A DNA stretch of 64,000 nt from Bacteroidota bacterium (lineage in GTDB: Bacteria; Bacteroidota; Bacteroidia; Cytophagales; Cyclobacteriaceae). The position numbers and the translations under genes are program-made. The DNA is taken from assembly GCA_018266435.1 (NCBI GenBank), contig JAFEAL010000001.1, positions 62,001 through 126,000 on the forward strand, in the 5' to 3' direction. Of this stretch, positions 43,013-51,634 are shown piece by piece. The notes under the pieces were generated by a model. It searched no databases. It had not been told where the DNA came from and saw only the letters and a program-made list of their open reading frames with translations. How positions within the stretch are numbered: position 1 is the stretch's first letter; each line of letters opens with the position of its first letter.

Positions 43013-44309
43013 TTAGTTTTTTCTGTAATTCTTCTAAGGATATGCCCTTGGTTTCGGGCATCATCAACCAGACAAAAAGCAGTTGAAGCACCATGATTGC
43101 CGAAAAGAATGAAAAGATGATTCCGCCTCCGTATTTTTCTGAAAAAAATGGAAATACGTTGGCAATGAGTGCGGCAAACATCCAGTGTGTTAAACTTCCC
43201 CAGGCTGTGCCGGAAGCACGTACAGAGTTTGGAAAAATTTCGGAAATGAAAACCCAGATTACTGAACCCTGGCCCAGGGCATGTGAAGCAATGAAAGCAA
43301 AAATATAATAGGGCACATGTACAAATGATTTATTAAAAAATGCCAGAGCAATCAATGACAGAGAAATGATATAACCGATAGAGCCCAGGTACATCAGCAC
43401 TTTACGACCTAACCGGTCAATTAATAGCCAACCCAAGAGGGTAAAGATTAGGTTGGCCAACCCAATGCCAGCAGAAGAAAATAATGCACTCTCTTTGCCA
43501 AGACCGGTCATTTCAAAAATGCGCGGAGAGTAATAGATAACCGCATTAATGCCTGAAAGCTGGTTAAAGAATGCAAACAAAAAGGCCAGGAGCAGAGGCC
43601 ATCTGTATTTTTTTGTAAACAGTTTTTCTGTATCGGCTTCGTTTGTAGTTGATTCTAATATTTCTTTTACTTCCTGGTCTATATTGCTGGTTGTATAGGC
43701 AATAATTTTACGGGCTTCGGGTACATTACGGCCCCGCAAAATCAACCACCGGGGTGTTTCGGGGGTAAAGAACAGCAAAACATAAAAAGCCAGTGAAGGA
43801 ATAGCTACAATACCGAGCATCCACCGCCAATCGTTTGGCCCACCGCTTAACAGGTAATTTGAAACGTAGGCGATCAAAATACCGACCACGACATTTACTT
43901 GAAATGAGATGACCATGCGCCCGCGGTATTTTGGAGGAGCAATTTCAGAAATATAAACCGGGGCTACTACTGAAGAAGCGCCAATACTCAGACCACCTAC
44001 AAAACGGAAGAACATGAATGTGTAAACATCGTTGGCAATGGCTGCGCCCAGGGCAGAAAATATAAACAAAAAGGCTATCCACGACAATGTTTTTTTGCGC
44101 CCGTACTTATCACTTGGCCACCCGCCAAATGCTGCACCGATTACAGTGCCATACAAAGCCATCGCTATAGCAAGCCCATGCTGCAGTGTACTCAGGTTCC
44201 ATATTTTTTGCAAGGTCTGTTCTGCACCTGAGATCACGGCTACGTCCATACCAAACAAAAAGCCACCAAGGCTTACTGTAATTGACCAAAGAACCAACCG
44301 GCTATTCAT
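43002..44309 (-). CDS. sugar porter (MFS, SP family)
   Basis: 435 residues, 12 membrane segments. SP-family motifs: DKYGRKKTL after helix 2, PVYISEIAPPKYRGRM before helix 5, PETPRWL after helix 6, DRLGRKVLM, and PETKG at the end of helix 12. It imports a hexose or sucrose with protons across the inner membrane. It is the first gene of a two-gene unit with GH32, so fructose is the likely cargo. Divergent from the MFS/trehalase unit upstream. Confidence 0.93.
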   Translation of the reverse strand: MNSRLVLWSITVSLGGFLFGMDVAVISGAEQTLQKIWNLSTLQHGLAIAMALYGTVIGAAFGGWPSDKYGRKKTLSWIAFLFIFSALGAAIANDVYTFMFFRFVGGLSIGASSVVAPVYISEIAPPKYRGRMVISFQVNVVVGILIAYVSNYLLSGGPNDWRWMLGIVAIPSLAFYVLLFFTPETPRWLILRGRNVPEARKIIAYTTSNIDQEVKEILESTTNEADTEKLFTKKYRWPLLLAFLFAFFNQLSGINAVIYYSPRIFEMTGLGKESALFSSAGIGLANLIFTLLGWLLIDRLGRKVLMYLGSIGYIISLSLIALAFFNKSFVHVPYYIFAFIASHALGQGSVIWVFISEIFPNSVRASGTAWGSLTHWMFAALIANVFPFFSEKYGGGIIFSFFSAIMVLQLLFVWLMMPETKGISLEELQKKLIEK

Positions 44310-44425
44310 ATAAATTTTGATTGAATGATTTATTAAATGTAAATCAAATTTGAAAGAAATGGTTGGATAACTGAATTTTCACTGGATAAAAAAATGTATA
44401 GCTTTAATGCCTTTTATAAATACTT

Positions 44426-45688
44426 ATGACATTCTGGAGAATTAAACTATCCCTGTTTCTCAACTACTTTGTTATCGCTATGCTGCTGAACAGTGTGGGC
44501 ACAGTTATCCTACAAGTGCAAAACACCTATGGAGTATCTGAGTCATCGGCCAGCGTATTGGAAGCATTTAAAGACTTGAGTATTGCTCTTGCCTCGTTTT
44601 TAGTAGCCTCTTATGTGGCACGCATCGGGTATAAGCTTTCTATGCTGATTGCACTTGGCTTAGTGGGTGGCGCATGCATGTTGATGCCTTCGATGGGAAG
44701 TTTCGCTATGACCAAAACTCTTTTTGCGGTCACCGGAATTTCTTTTGCGCTGATCAAGGTCTCGGTTTACGCTACCATTGGCATCGTTACGTCTGATAAG
44801 AAAGAACATGCCAGTTTTATGAACTTCATTGAATCGTTTTTTATGATAGGCATCCTGACCGGATATTTCGTATTCAGTGCCTTTGTAAATGATCATGACA
44901 AACAATCCACAGCGTGGCTGAATGTGTATTATTTGTGTGCCGGTATTGCCTTTGCTGCTTTCTTTTTGTTAGTCAGCGCACCCCTTAATGAGTCATCGGT
45001 AAAAGAGCAAGTGCCTAAACCTTTTTTAGAAGATTTTGCAGACATGGTAAAACTCGCGGCCAAACCTTTGGTGTTGATATTTATAGTTAGTGCTTTTATT
45101 TATGTGCTGATCGAGCAGAGCATCATGAGTTGGCTGCCCACATTCAACAGTAAAGTGTTGCAATTGCCGGCTACGCTTAGCATACAAATGGCTAGTATTC
45201 TTGCCGCCTCTACAGCATTAGGCAGATTCAGTGCAGGTTTTGCTTTGCGAAAAGTCAATTGGTTTTATGTACTGGTAATCTGTTTGATTGCCGCTGCGGC
45301 TCTGGTGTTAATTGCGATCCCGTTAGCCCAGGCTTCTGGCGGGCATACCGTATCTGGCTGGCACGATGCACCCCTTGCGGCATTTGTTTTTCCGTTGATC
45401 GGGCTATTCATCGCGCCAATTTATCCGGCTATCAACTCGGTTATATTGAGTTCATTACCGGCCCGGCAACATGGCCCTATGTCTGGGTTGATTGTTATTT
45501 TTTCTGCATTAGGCGGAACCACCGGCTCTATCATTACCGGAAATATGTTTCAGGTGTTTGGTGGGCAAACGGCTTTTTATTTTTCTCTTGTGCCGATTAC
45601 TATTTTAATTGTATGCCTTTACTTTTTCAACCGCATACAAAAAAAGACTGACTCGGTGCTCACGTTCAACGCTTCAGCAACTCATTAA
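44426..45688 (+). CDS. MFS transporter (probably trehalose or glucoside)
   Basis: 420 residues with about 12 membrane segments and FHS/Fucose-permease-like traits (ITGNMFQVFGGQ, a long loop, few charges). It is 39 bp before the trehalase gene in the same direction, so uptake of trehalose (or a related disaccharide) for that enzyme is the simplest role. No motif pins down the substrate. Confidence 0.8.
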   Translation: MTFWRIKLSLFLNYFVIAMLLNSVGTVILQVQNTYGVSESSASVLEAFKDLSIALASFLVASYVARIGYKLSMLIALGLVGGACMLMPSMGSFAMTKTLFAVTGISFALIKVSVYATIGIVTSDKKEHASFMNFIESFFMIGILTGYFVFSAFVNDHDKQSTAWLNVYYLCAGIAFAAFFLLVSAPLNESSVKEQVPKPFLEDFADMVKLAAKPLVLIFIVSAFIYVLIEQSIMSWLPTFNSKVLQLPATLSIQMASILAASTALGRFSAGFALRKVNWFYVLVICLIAAAALVLIAIPLAQASGGHTVSGWHDAPLAAFVFPLIGLFIAPIYPAINSVILSSLPARQHGPMSGLIVIFSALGGTTGSIITGNMFQVFGGQTAFYFSLVPITILIVCLYFFNRIQKKTDSVLTFNASATH

Positions 45689-45727
45689 ATAAGATAACCC
45701 GACAAATAGCTAACCCTTTGTAAAGAC

Positions 45728-47230
45728 ATGAATCAGATTCACGAGTTGGGAATATTGTTTGAAGAAGTGCAGTTGAAAAATGTATTGGGCGATGGAAAAA
45801 CATTTCCCGATTGTTTACCGAAACGAAAGCTGGACGAAATCAGTACAGATTATCTTACTCAGAAAGATTATCCGGAGTTTGATCTTAAAAAATTTATACT
45901 AGAAAATTTTTTATTACCCGAAGCAATTTCAACCGGTTATAAAAGTGATCTTTCAAAATCCATCGAATACCACATCTCAACCCTGTGGGATGTACTCACC
46001 CGCCAGCCCGATAAACAGGCCGGTTCACTGATTCCGTTGCCTCACCCATACTTAGTGCCGGGTGGCCGCTTTCGCGAAATATATTATTGGGACAGCTACT
46101 TTACTATGTTGGGCCTCCGCGAGTCGGGCAGAGCAGATCTGACTCAAAATATGGTTGATAATTTTGCTTTCCTCATGGATAGGTTTGGCTACATTCCCAA
46201 CGGAAACCGGACGTATTTTTTAGGACGGTCGCAGCCACCTTTTTTTTCGTTAATGGTTAAACTCCTTCACGAAGAAATAAAGGAGGAGATAGATGACGAT
46301 GAACTTGACCCATTGGCCAAATATTTACCCCATCTTGAAAAAGAATATCATTTTTGGATGAGGGGAACGAGTGAACTGAACGAAAATAATCCGGCTGTTC
46401 ACCGGGTGGTAAGAATGCCCGATGGCTCAATCTTAAACCGTTATTGGGATGAGTTTGACTCGCCTCGTCCTGAGGCTTATAAGGAAGACATAGCACTTTC
46501 TCACCAATCGAGTCAAAAACCTGATGTGTTGTTCCGTCATTTGCGTGCGGCAGCAGAATCAGGCTGGGACTTTAGCAGCCGCTGGTTTAAAGATGAAAAA
46601 TCTTTTGAGAGTATCCACACAACAGAAATTATTCCGGTAGATTTAAACTGTTTACTATTTTATCTGGAAAAAACACTTTCAGAAATTTATCAATACGTAG
46701 GTAACAATGCCAGGGCGGGACAGTTTCTTTTGTTGGCTAATCAACGCAAAGCATCTATAAAAAAATTTTGTTGGGATGAGGAAAGAAAATTTTTCTTCGA
46801 TTTTGATTTCATTCTTCAAAGACAAAAACAACCGTACACCGCAGCTGCAGCATTTCCTTTATTTGTTGAGATAGCCACGCCCGATCAGGCACTAGCGGTA
46901 GAGGTAATTTTAAAACGTGATTTTTTAAAAGCAAATGGCCTAACCACTACCCTCAACCACAGTGGTCAGCAGTGGGACGCACCCAACGGCTGGGCTCCGC
47001 TGCAATGGATCGGCTTTAAGGGGCTGCGCAACTACGGCTTTGAAGAGACAGCGGCTCAAATTCGAAAAAATTGGCTCTCGATTATTGATAAAGTATTTTC
47101 ATCCACCGGAAAGATGACAGAAAAATACAATGTATGGAGCCACGAAGGCAAAGCAGGAGGAGGTGAGTATCCTAATCAAGATGGGTTTGGTTGGACTAAT
47201 GGCGTGTACTTAGCTATGAAGAACAGCTGA
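45728..47230 (+). CDS. GH37 trehalase, cytosolic
   Basis: 500 residues without signal peptide. Trehalase signature 1 PGGRFREIYYWDSY (111-124) and signature 2 QWDAPNGWAP (415-424) are complete. By alignment with E. coli TreA the catalytic acid is Asp281 (SGWDFSSRW) and the base Glu480 (GGGEYPNQDG). It hydrolyses trehalose to two glucose. It is coupled to the MFS gene upstream. It could compete with the TreS/GlgE route encoded 11 kb away for the same trehalose. Confidence 0.94.
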   Translation: MNQIHELGILFEEVQLKNVLGDGKTFPDCLPKRKLDEISTDYLTQKDYPEFDLKKFILENFLLPEAISTGYKSDLSKSIEYHISTLWDVLTRQPDKQAGSLIPLPHPYLVPGGRFREIYYWDSYFTMLGLRESGRADLTQNMVDNFAFLMDRFGYIPNGNRTYFLGRSQPPFFSLMVKLLHEEIKEEIDDDELDPLAKYLPHLEKEYHFWMRGTSELNENNPAVHRVVRMPDGSILNRYWDEFDSPRPEAYKEDIALSHQSSQKPDVLFRHLRAAAESGWDFSSRWFKDEKSFESIHTTEIIPVDLNCLLFYLEKTLSEIYQYVGNNARAGQFLLLANQRKASIKKFCWDEERKFFFDFDFILQRQKQPYTAAAAFPLFVEIATPDQALAVEVILKRDFLKANGLTTTLNHSGQQWDAPNGWAPLQWIGFKGLRNYGFEETAAQIRKNWLSIIDKVFSSTGKMTEKYNVWSHEGKAGGGEYPNQDGFGWTNGVYLAMKNS

Positions 47231-47276
47231 TGAAGCTAACACACACGTACACCCTAATGACTTGTTTGCCGGGGAG

Positions 47277-47363
47277 CGGAGAGGGAGGGATTCGAACCCT
47301 CGGTACAGTTGCCCGTACAACGGTTTTCGAGACCGTCCCATTCGGCCACTCTGGCACCTCTCC
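47277..47363 (-). tRNA. tRNA-Ser (CGA anticodon)
   Basis: 87 nt with the 7-bp acceptor stem GGAGAGG/CCTCTCC, a D-arm with CCAGAGTGGCC-like start, the anticodon loop CTCGAAA (anticodon CGA, reading UCG), a long variable arm (class II) and T-arm GAGGGTTCGAATCCCTC. The discriminator is G. No CCA is encoded. A candidate -7 box (TACCTTTG) lies 13 bp before the 5' end. Confidence 0.96.
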
Positions 47364-47376
47364 GGAATTTTATTTA

Positions 47377-47384
47377 CAAAGGTA
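47377..47384 (-). promoter_or_regulatory. candidate -7 element of tRNA-Ser
   Basis: On the minus strand TACCTTTG matches TAnnTTTG exactly and lies just before the tRNA. No clear -33 TTTG was seen. Confidence 0.5.
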
Positions 47385-47443
47385 ATGACCTGTATAGTTT
47401 ACATTTTATTTTTTACTTTATTTTTGAATAAATTATTTAACCC

Positions 47444-47950
47444 ATGAAAACTATTTTTGCCGGTTTAGTCTGTTCTTTTTTCGTAGGAATGATTTTTTCA
47501 TGCTCGAAAGAAACAGCCACATCTCCGATTGATGCCAACGGTGTGAACCTGGCCGGAGCAAAGGGTTCGAGTAAAAGCTGGAAATTAGTTAATGCAACTG
47601 GTTCGTTAAATGGGGGCGCCACACAGCCCGTAACCCTTGATGCTTGTTTCTTAGACAATCTTTATACCTTCAGCAATAATTCTGCACAGGTATATCAAGC
47701 TACTGAAGGAGCAACCAAATGCAACCCGTCAGATTCTACGATCGTGGAAGAGGGGAGTTGGGCGTTTACCGCAGATGCAAAATCTCTTTTGATCGATGGC
47801 AATTATTATAATTCTGATGGTTCTCTATTTACAACACTGGGCCAGGCAGTGAAAATAGTTCAGCTGACCAGTACAAATCTTTCGTTATCATTTACTGTTA
47901 CCAACTCACAAGGAACAATTGTTTACACCTTAAACTTTGCCAAGAATTAG
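47444..47950 (+). CDS. lipoprotein, lipocalin-like
   Basis: 168 residues. Lipoprotein signal MKTIFAGLVCSFFVGMIFSC with Cys20 as anchor. The mature part is all-beta: SKSWKLVNATGSLNG, a pair of Cys (FL-facing, then TKCNPSD), and ALSLDITV-like strands ending in TNSQGTIVYTLNFAKN. It resembles the small lipocalin-like/DUF5004 proteins found on the surface of Bacteroidota. The last 14 bp overlap the next gene. Function unknown. Confidence 0.7.
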   Translation: MKTIFAGLVCSFFVGMIFSCSKETATSPIDANGVNLAGAKGSSKSWKLVNATGSLNGGATQPVTLDACFLDNLYTFSNNSAQVYQATEGATKCNPSDSTIVEEGSWAFTADAKSLLIDGNYYNSDGSLFTTLGQAVKIVQLTSTNLSLSFTVTNSQGTIVYTLNFAKN

Positions 47951-48608
47951 CAATCAGTTTTTCATTGCTCTTTTTTTTATTACATTTTCTGTAATGAGTC
48001 AAGACACACCGTTGAAGTTTCTTGCCCTTGGCGATTCATACACCATTGGTGAACGTGTAACAGAGGACGAACGCTGGCCCAATCAGTTAGCTAAACTATT
48101 GTCAACCAACAAAAGGCACTTTGTAACAACAATAATAGCAACCACCGGTTGGCGCACCGATAACCTTGCCAACGCTATTGATATTGCCCAACTAAAACCA
48201 GAGTATAGTTTGGTTTCATTGTTAATCGGAGTAAACAATCAATACCAAGGCAAATCGATTGATCAGTATTCCATTGAATTTGAAGAGTTGCTGAAAACAT
48301 CGATCCGGCTGGCCAAAGGGAACCGTAAAAATGTATTTGTGGTCTCCATCCCTGATTATGGCTACACTCCGTTCGGAGAAAAAAAGAAAGATAGAATTTC
48401 AGCGGACATTGATCATTTCAATTCTATGAATGAAAAGATATCTGAAAAATATGGTGTAGCTTATGTGGACATTACGGCCATCAGCCGGCAGGGGCTAAGC
48501 CAGCCCGAACTGGTTGCCCCAGATGGTCTCCATCCTTCAGGAAAAATGTATGCGCTGTGGGTTAAACAAATTGCTGTTGAATTAAAGAACCAAATCTTGT
48601 TAAAATAA
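47937..48608 (+). CDS. SGNH/GDSL-family hydrolase, exported
   Basis: 223 residues. The signal peptide is MPRISNQFFIALFFITFSVMS. Block I GDSYT with nucleophile Ser34, block III GVNNQY with Asn100, and block V DGLHPSG with Asp196/His199 are there. This is an ester or lipase-type hydrolase; the substrate is unknown. The start overlaps the lipocalin-like gene by 14 bp, so the two are coupled. Confidence 0.85.
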   Translation: MPRISNQFFIALFFITFSVMSQDTPLKFLALGDSYTIGERVTEDERWPNQLAKLLSTNKRHFVTTIIATTGWRTDNLANAIDIAQLKPEYSLVSLLIGVNNQYQGKSIDQYSIEFEELLKTSIRLAKGNRKNVFVVSIPDYGYTPFGEKKKDRISADIDHFNSMNEKISEKYGVAYVDITAISRQGLSQPELVAPDGLHPSGKMYALWVKQIAVELKNQILLK

Positions 48609-48628
48609 TAAACCGGACTATGAGGTTA

Positions 48629-49012
48629 TTAGGCGACACAGAATTGTTTTTTGAGTGCTCGCCAAAGTTTATTTTTTGCTTCATAGTCCTTCACCAAATC
48701 CTCCAGCCGGTCAGAGGCAACTAATTTTATTTTTTGGGTTTCAATTACTTCGTAGGAAGCAATGCCGGTTACGGGCTTACCAAAGTAAATCACGTGCGAT
48801 GGGTTGCCGGGCAGCAAATTTAAGTCAAGAGTTGCCTGGCAGATGATTGTTACTGCATCTGGCTTTTGGTGGATAGCTTGTAGGATATTGGGTAGTAATT
48901 CAGCCTCAGCCACACTCATTTCATGCCACTCTTTATCAATGATAACGGCAGGCTTTGCAGGAATTGAATACAACTCTTCAGTGTATGTTGAATTGATCAG
49001 GTCAAAATCCAT
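48629..49012 (-). CDS. hypothetical protein
   Basis: 127 residues from ATG 49012; a GTG at 49018 overlapping the previous stop (GTGA) would add two residues and is equally possible. Small soluble alpha/beta protein with no signal and no recognised family. The segment DAVTIICQATLDLNLLPGNP may bind a partner. It follows an acyl-CoA thioesterase gene in the same transcript. I do not assign a function. Confidence 0.6.
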   Translation of the reverse strand: MDFDLINSTYTEELYSIPAKPAVIIDKEWHEMSVAEAELLPNILQAIHQKPDAVTIICQATLDLNLLPGNPSHVIYFGKPVTGIASYEVIETQKIKLVASDRLEDLVKDYEAKNKLWRALKKQFCVA

Positions 49013-49014
49013 GA

Positions 49015-49542
49015 TCACTCTTTTTTAATATCAAAAAGAGATTTTAGTTCATTGGCTTCTTGTGGTTTCATACGTCCGGATAAGATTAGCCGCAATTGCC
49101 TCCTGCGCAACGCACCGTTGTACAGTTCAATTTCTTCTGGGGTTTCAGGTACTACCTCGGGTACTTCTACGGGTTTTCCATTTTTATCAACGGCTACAAA
49201 TGTAAAGTAAGCCGAGTTGCTCTCTACTTTTGCCCCTTCCGGAATATTTTCGGCATCTACATCAATTCGTATTTCTACCGATGAATTGAATGAACGTGTG
49301 GCGCGGGCCCGCAGGGTTACTACGCTGCCCAGTTGAATGGGTGCGCGAAAAGAGATGTTATCAACGGAAGCGGTGACCACTATGCTATTACAATGCTTCT
49401 GCCCGGCAATGGCTGACACTACGTCCATCCAGTGCATTAACCGGCCACCCATTAAATTGTTAAGTGTGTTGGTGTCGTTGGGGAGTACCAGTTCAGTCAT
49501 GCTAACAAATGATTCTTTTGGAGTTTTCTTTTTTCTCGACAT
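49015..49542 (-). CDS. acyl-CoA thioesterase, hotdog fold
   Basis: 175 residues. The hotdog domain is TELVLPNDTNTLNNLMGG with MHWMD (Asn and Asp active region), followed by VVTASVDNISFRAPIQLGSV. Layout matches the YciA/ACOT-type thioesterases that hydrolyse acyl-CoA. A 45-residue helical C-terminal extension (rich in Glu/Arg) follows. It is cytosolic. It is 64 bp after the ROK kinase gene and just before the small hypothetical gene. Confidence 0.88.
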   Translation of the reverse strand: MSRKKKTPKESFVSMTELVLPNDTNTLNNLMGGRLMHWMDVVSAIAGQKHCNSIVVTASVDNISFRAPIQLGSVVTLRARATRSFNSSVEIRIDVDAENIPEGAKVESNSAYFTFVAVDKNGKPVEVPEVVPETPEEIELYNGALRRRQLRLILSGRMKPQEANELKSLFDIKKE

Positions 49543-49606
49543 GATAAAACTATTGAAGCGGTAAAAATCGGCAAAAAGAAGCAGGCAAGGAAATCCGGCA
49601 ACAGTA

Positions 49607-50587
49607 CTAAGCTACCTCCAGTTTCTTTTTTTCAAAATAATCCCATACTAAACTGCTTGCTCCAAGAATTGGTGCCGCTTGATTTTGTAGAGCTGAGGGA
49701 AGGATTTTTATTTTTCCACGAAACAAGGGCATGAGGTTAGCTTCCATGTGCCGGATGGTGGGCTTGAAAATTAAGTCACCGGCTAAGGAAAGTCCACCAA
49801 ATAAGAAGATAGCTTCGGGGTCGGTGTGCACTACGGTTTCGGCCAGTTTCATTCCTAAAATACGGCCGGTGTATTCAAATGCTTCTTTGGCTACAATGTC
49901 TCCGCGGTTAGCTGCGTCAGTTATCATTTTTGTGTTCAGGTTGTCAAAGCTGATGCCGCGTAATTCGCTTGGTTCCAGGTGGTCGGCCAATAATTTGTAC
50001 ACGGTACGTTTGATGCCTGTGGCTGAGACATACGTTTCCAGGCAGCCGCGTTTGCCGCAGTTGCAATACCTGCCGGTAGGGTTTACTGATGTGTGGCCTA
50101 CTTCTCCGGCTATGCCGTGGTGGCCATTTAGTAAAACTCCTCCGCAAACAAATCCGCTGCCTAACCCTGTGCCTAAGGTGATTACCACAAAGTCTTTCAT
50201 TTGTTTGGCATTGCCGTAAATCATTTCACCTACGGCTGCAGCATTGGCATCGTTGGTTAAGATGCAAGGCACGTTAAATTCATTTTGAAACATGTGGGAT
50301 AGGGGAAGTATTCCCTTCCATCTCAAATTTGTGGCGTGTTCAATGTTTCCCGTGTAGTAATTTCCGTTGGCTGCTCCAATACCAATTCCAACATTTTGAA
50401 AATCGGAAGGTATTGTTTTGAGCCCATTGCGTAAAGCGTGAACCAATGCGTCAAAAAAATCCTGAAACTCGGTGTAGGCAGTTGTTTGTAGATTTCCCTG
50501 GTAGAGTACGTTTCCTTCACGGTCCACCATTCCAAATTTGGTGTTTGTTCCTCCAATGTCGATGCCAACGGTAAGTTCTTTCATCAT
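49607..50587 (-). CDS. ROK-family sugar kinase (probable glucokinase)
   Basis: 326 residues. ATP loop DIGGTNTKFG (10-19), catalytic Asp113 in TNDANAA, and the ROK zinc site His165 with Cys175-x-Cys177-x4-Cys182 (RYCNCGKRGCLE). The closest role is glucokinase, since pfkA lies 3 bp upstream and pgi before that: three successive enzymes from glucose to fructose-1,6-bisphosphate. N-acetylmannosamine or another hexose cannot be excluded from motifs alone. It is cytosolic. The start MMKEL has a second Met at residue 2. Confidence 0.88.
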   Translation of the reverse strand: MMKELTVGIDIGGTNTKFGMVDREGNVLYQGNLQTTAYTEFQDFFDALVHALRNGLKTIPSDFQNVGIGIGAANGNYYTGNIEHATNLRWKGILPLSHMFQNEFNVPCILTNDANAAAVGEMIYGNAKQMKDFVVITLGTGLGSGFVCGGVLLNGHHGIAGEVGHTSVNPTGRYCNCGKRGCLETYVSATGIKRTVYKLLADHLEPSELRGISFDNLNTKMITDAANRGDIVAKEAFEYTGRILGMKLAETVVHTDPEAIFLFGGLSLAGDLIFKPTIRHMEANLMPLFRGKIKILPSALQNQAAPILGASSLVWDYFEKKKLEVA

Positions 50588-50590
50588 GTT

Positions 50591-51574
50591 TTATATGGAA
50601 AGTATCTTTGAAATACGGATTGCCTCTTCGTCAATCAGGTGTTTGTTATTGATGATGGTGTCAAATGAATTATATACGATCTGGTTATTGAGAATGCCTA
50701 CCATCGTACCACTTTTGTTATTGAGCAAGCCCTCTACCGCAGCCACACCCATTTTGCTGGCCAGCACGCGGTCGAAATAGGTGGGGTTACCGCCCCGTTG
50801 AAGGTGCCCCAGTATGGTCACTTTAATATCAAAGTAATTATTGCGCTCGGCAAATTTTTGAGCCAAGTCCATGGCCCGGCCAATTTTAGAACCTTCGGCA
50901 ACCACTACCAAACTTGATTTTTTATTGGTCTTGCCTCCTTCATCAAGTTTATTAAAAAGCTGCTCCAGCGTCATGTCTTCTTCGGGAATGATGGTAACCA
51001 CGGCACCTCCTGCAATGCCGCAGTTGATGCCAATGTATCCGGAGTGTCGTCCCATGACTTCAATAAAAAACAACCGGTTGTGCGAAATGGCCGTGTCGCG
51101 TATTTTGTCAATGGCATCTACGGCTGTATTGGTGGCGGTATCAAAGCCAATGGTATAGTCGGTTCCGGCAATATCATTATCAATTGTTCCGGGCAGACAA
51201 ATGGAGGGGATTCCATACTCTTCATAAAAAACTTTAAGTCCGGCAAATGTTCCATCGCCACCGATCGCTACCAGTGCATCGATCCCGTTTTTCTTAAGGT
51301 TGTCAAATGCTTTTTTTCGGCCTTCGGGTGTGCGAAACTCTTTGCTGCGTGCACATTTTAAAATGGTTCCGCCTCGCTGAATGATATTTCCTACCGAGCG
51401 TACTCCGAGTTTTACAATCTCACCGGCAATCATGCCATCGTATCCTTGCATGATTCCAAAAACTTCTTTTTTATAATAGATGGAGGTTCGTACAACCGCG
51501 CGAATGGCGGCATTCATTCCCGGGGCATCACCACCGGAAGTGAACACACCAATTTTGGAAATAGTATTGTTCAT
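50591..51574 (-). CDS. pfkA: 6-phosphofructokinase
   Basis: 327 residues from ATG 51574 (the frame opens at 51622, but MNNTISKIGVFTSGGDAPGM is the normal start). ATP-type enzyme: GGDAPGMN (14-21), IGGDGT, catalytic Asp in TIDND, and EVMGRHSG. It phosphorylates fructose-6-phosphate. It lies 60 bp after pgi and 3 bp before the ROK kinase. The motif GGDGT with Gly indicates ATP rather than pyrophosphate use. Confidence 0.95.
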   Translation of the reverse strand: MNNTISKIGVFTSGGDAPGMNAAIRAVVRTSIYYKKEVFGIMQGYDGMIAGEIVKLGVRSVGNIIQRGGTILKCARSKEFRTPEGRKKAFDNLKKNGIDALVAIGGDGTFAGLKVFYEEYGIPSICLPGTIDNDIAGTDYTIGFDTATNTAVDAIDKIRDTAISHNRLFFIEVMGRHSGYIGINCGIAGGAVVTIIPEEDMTLEQLFNKLDEGGKTNKKSSLVVVAEGSKIGRAMDLAQKFAERNNYFDIKVTILGHLQRGGNPTYFDRVLASKMGVAAVEGLLNNKSGTMVGILNNQIVYNSFDTIINNKHLIDEEAIRISKILSI

Positions 51575-51634
51575 TAAACAGTTTAGAAGCCCCAAAAGTA
51601 AAGCATCAGGGCTATATGACAAGAGTGAATTTTC

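Noticed and set aside
47262..47447. 61-aa frame across the tRNA-Ser gene
   Set aside because: It is the antisense reading of the tRNA (RDSNPR-type translation, a known artefact) and has no promoter or family.
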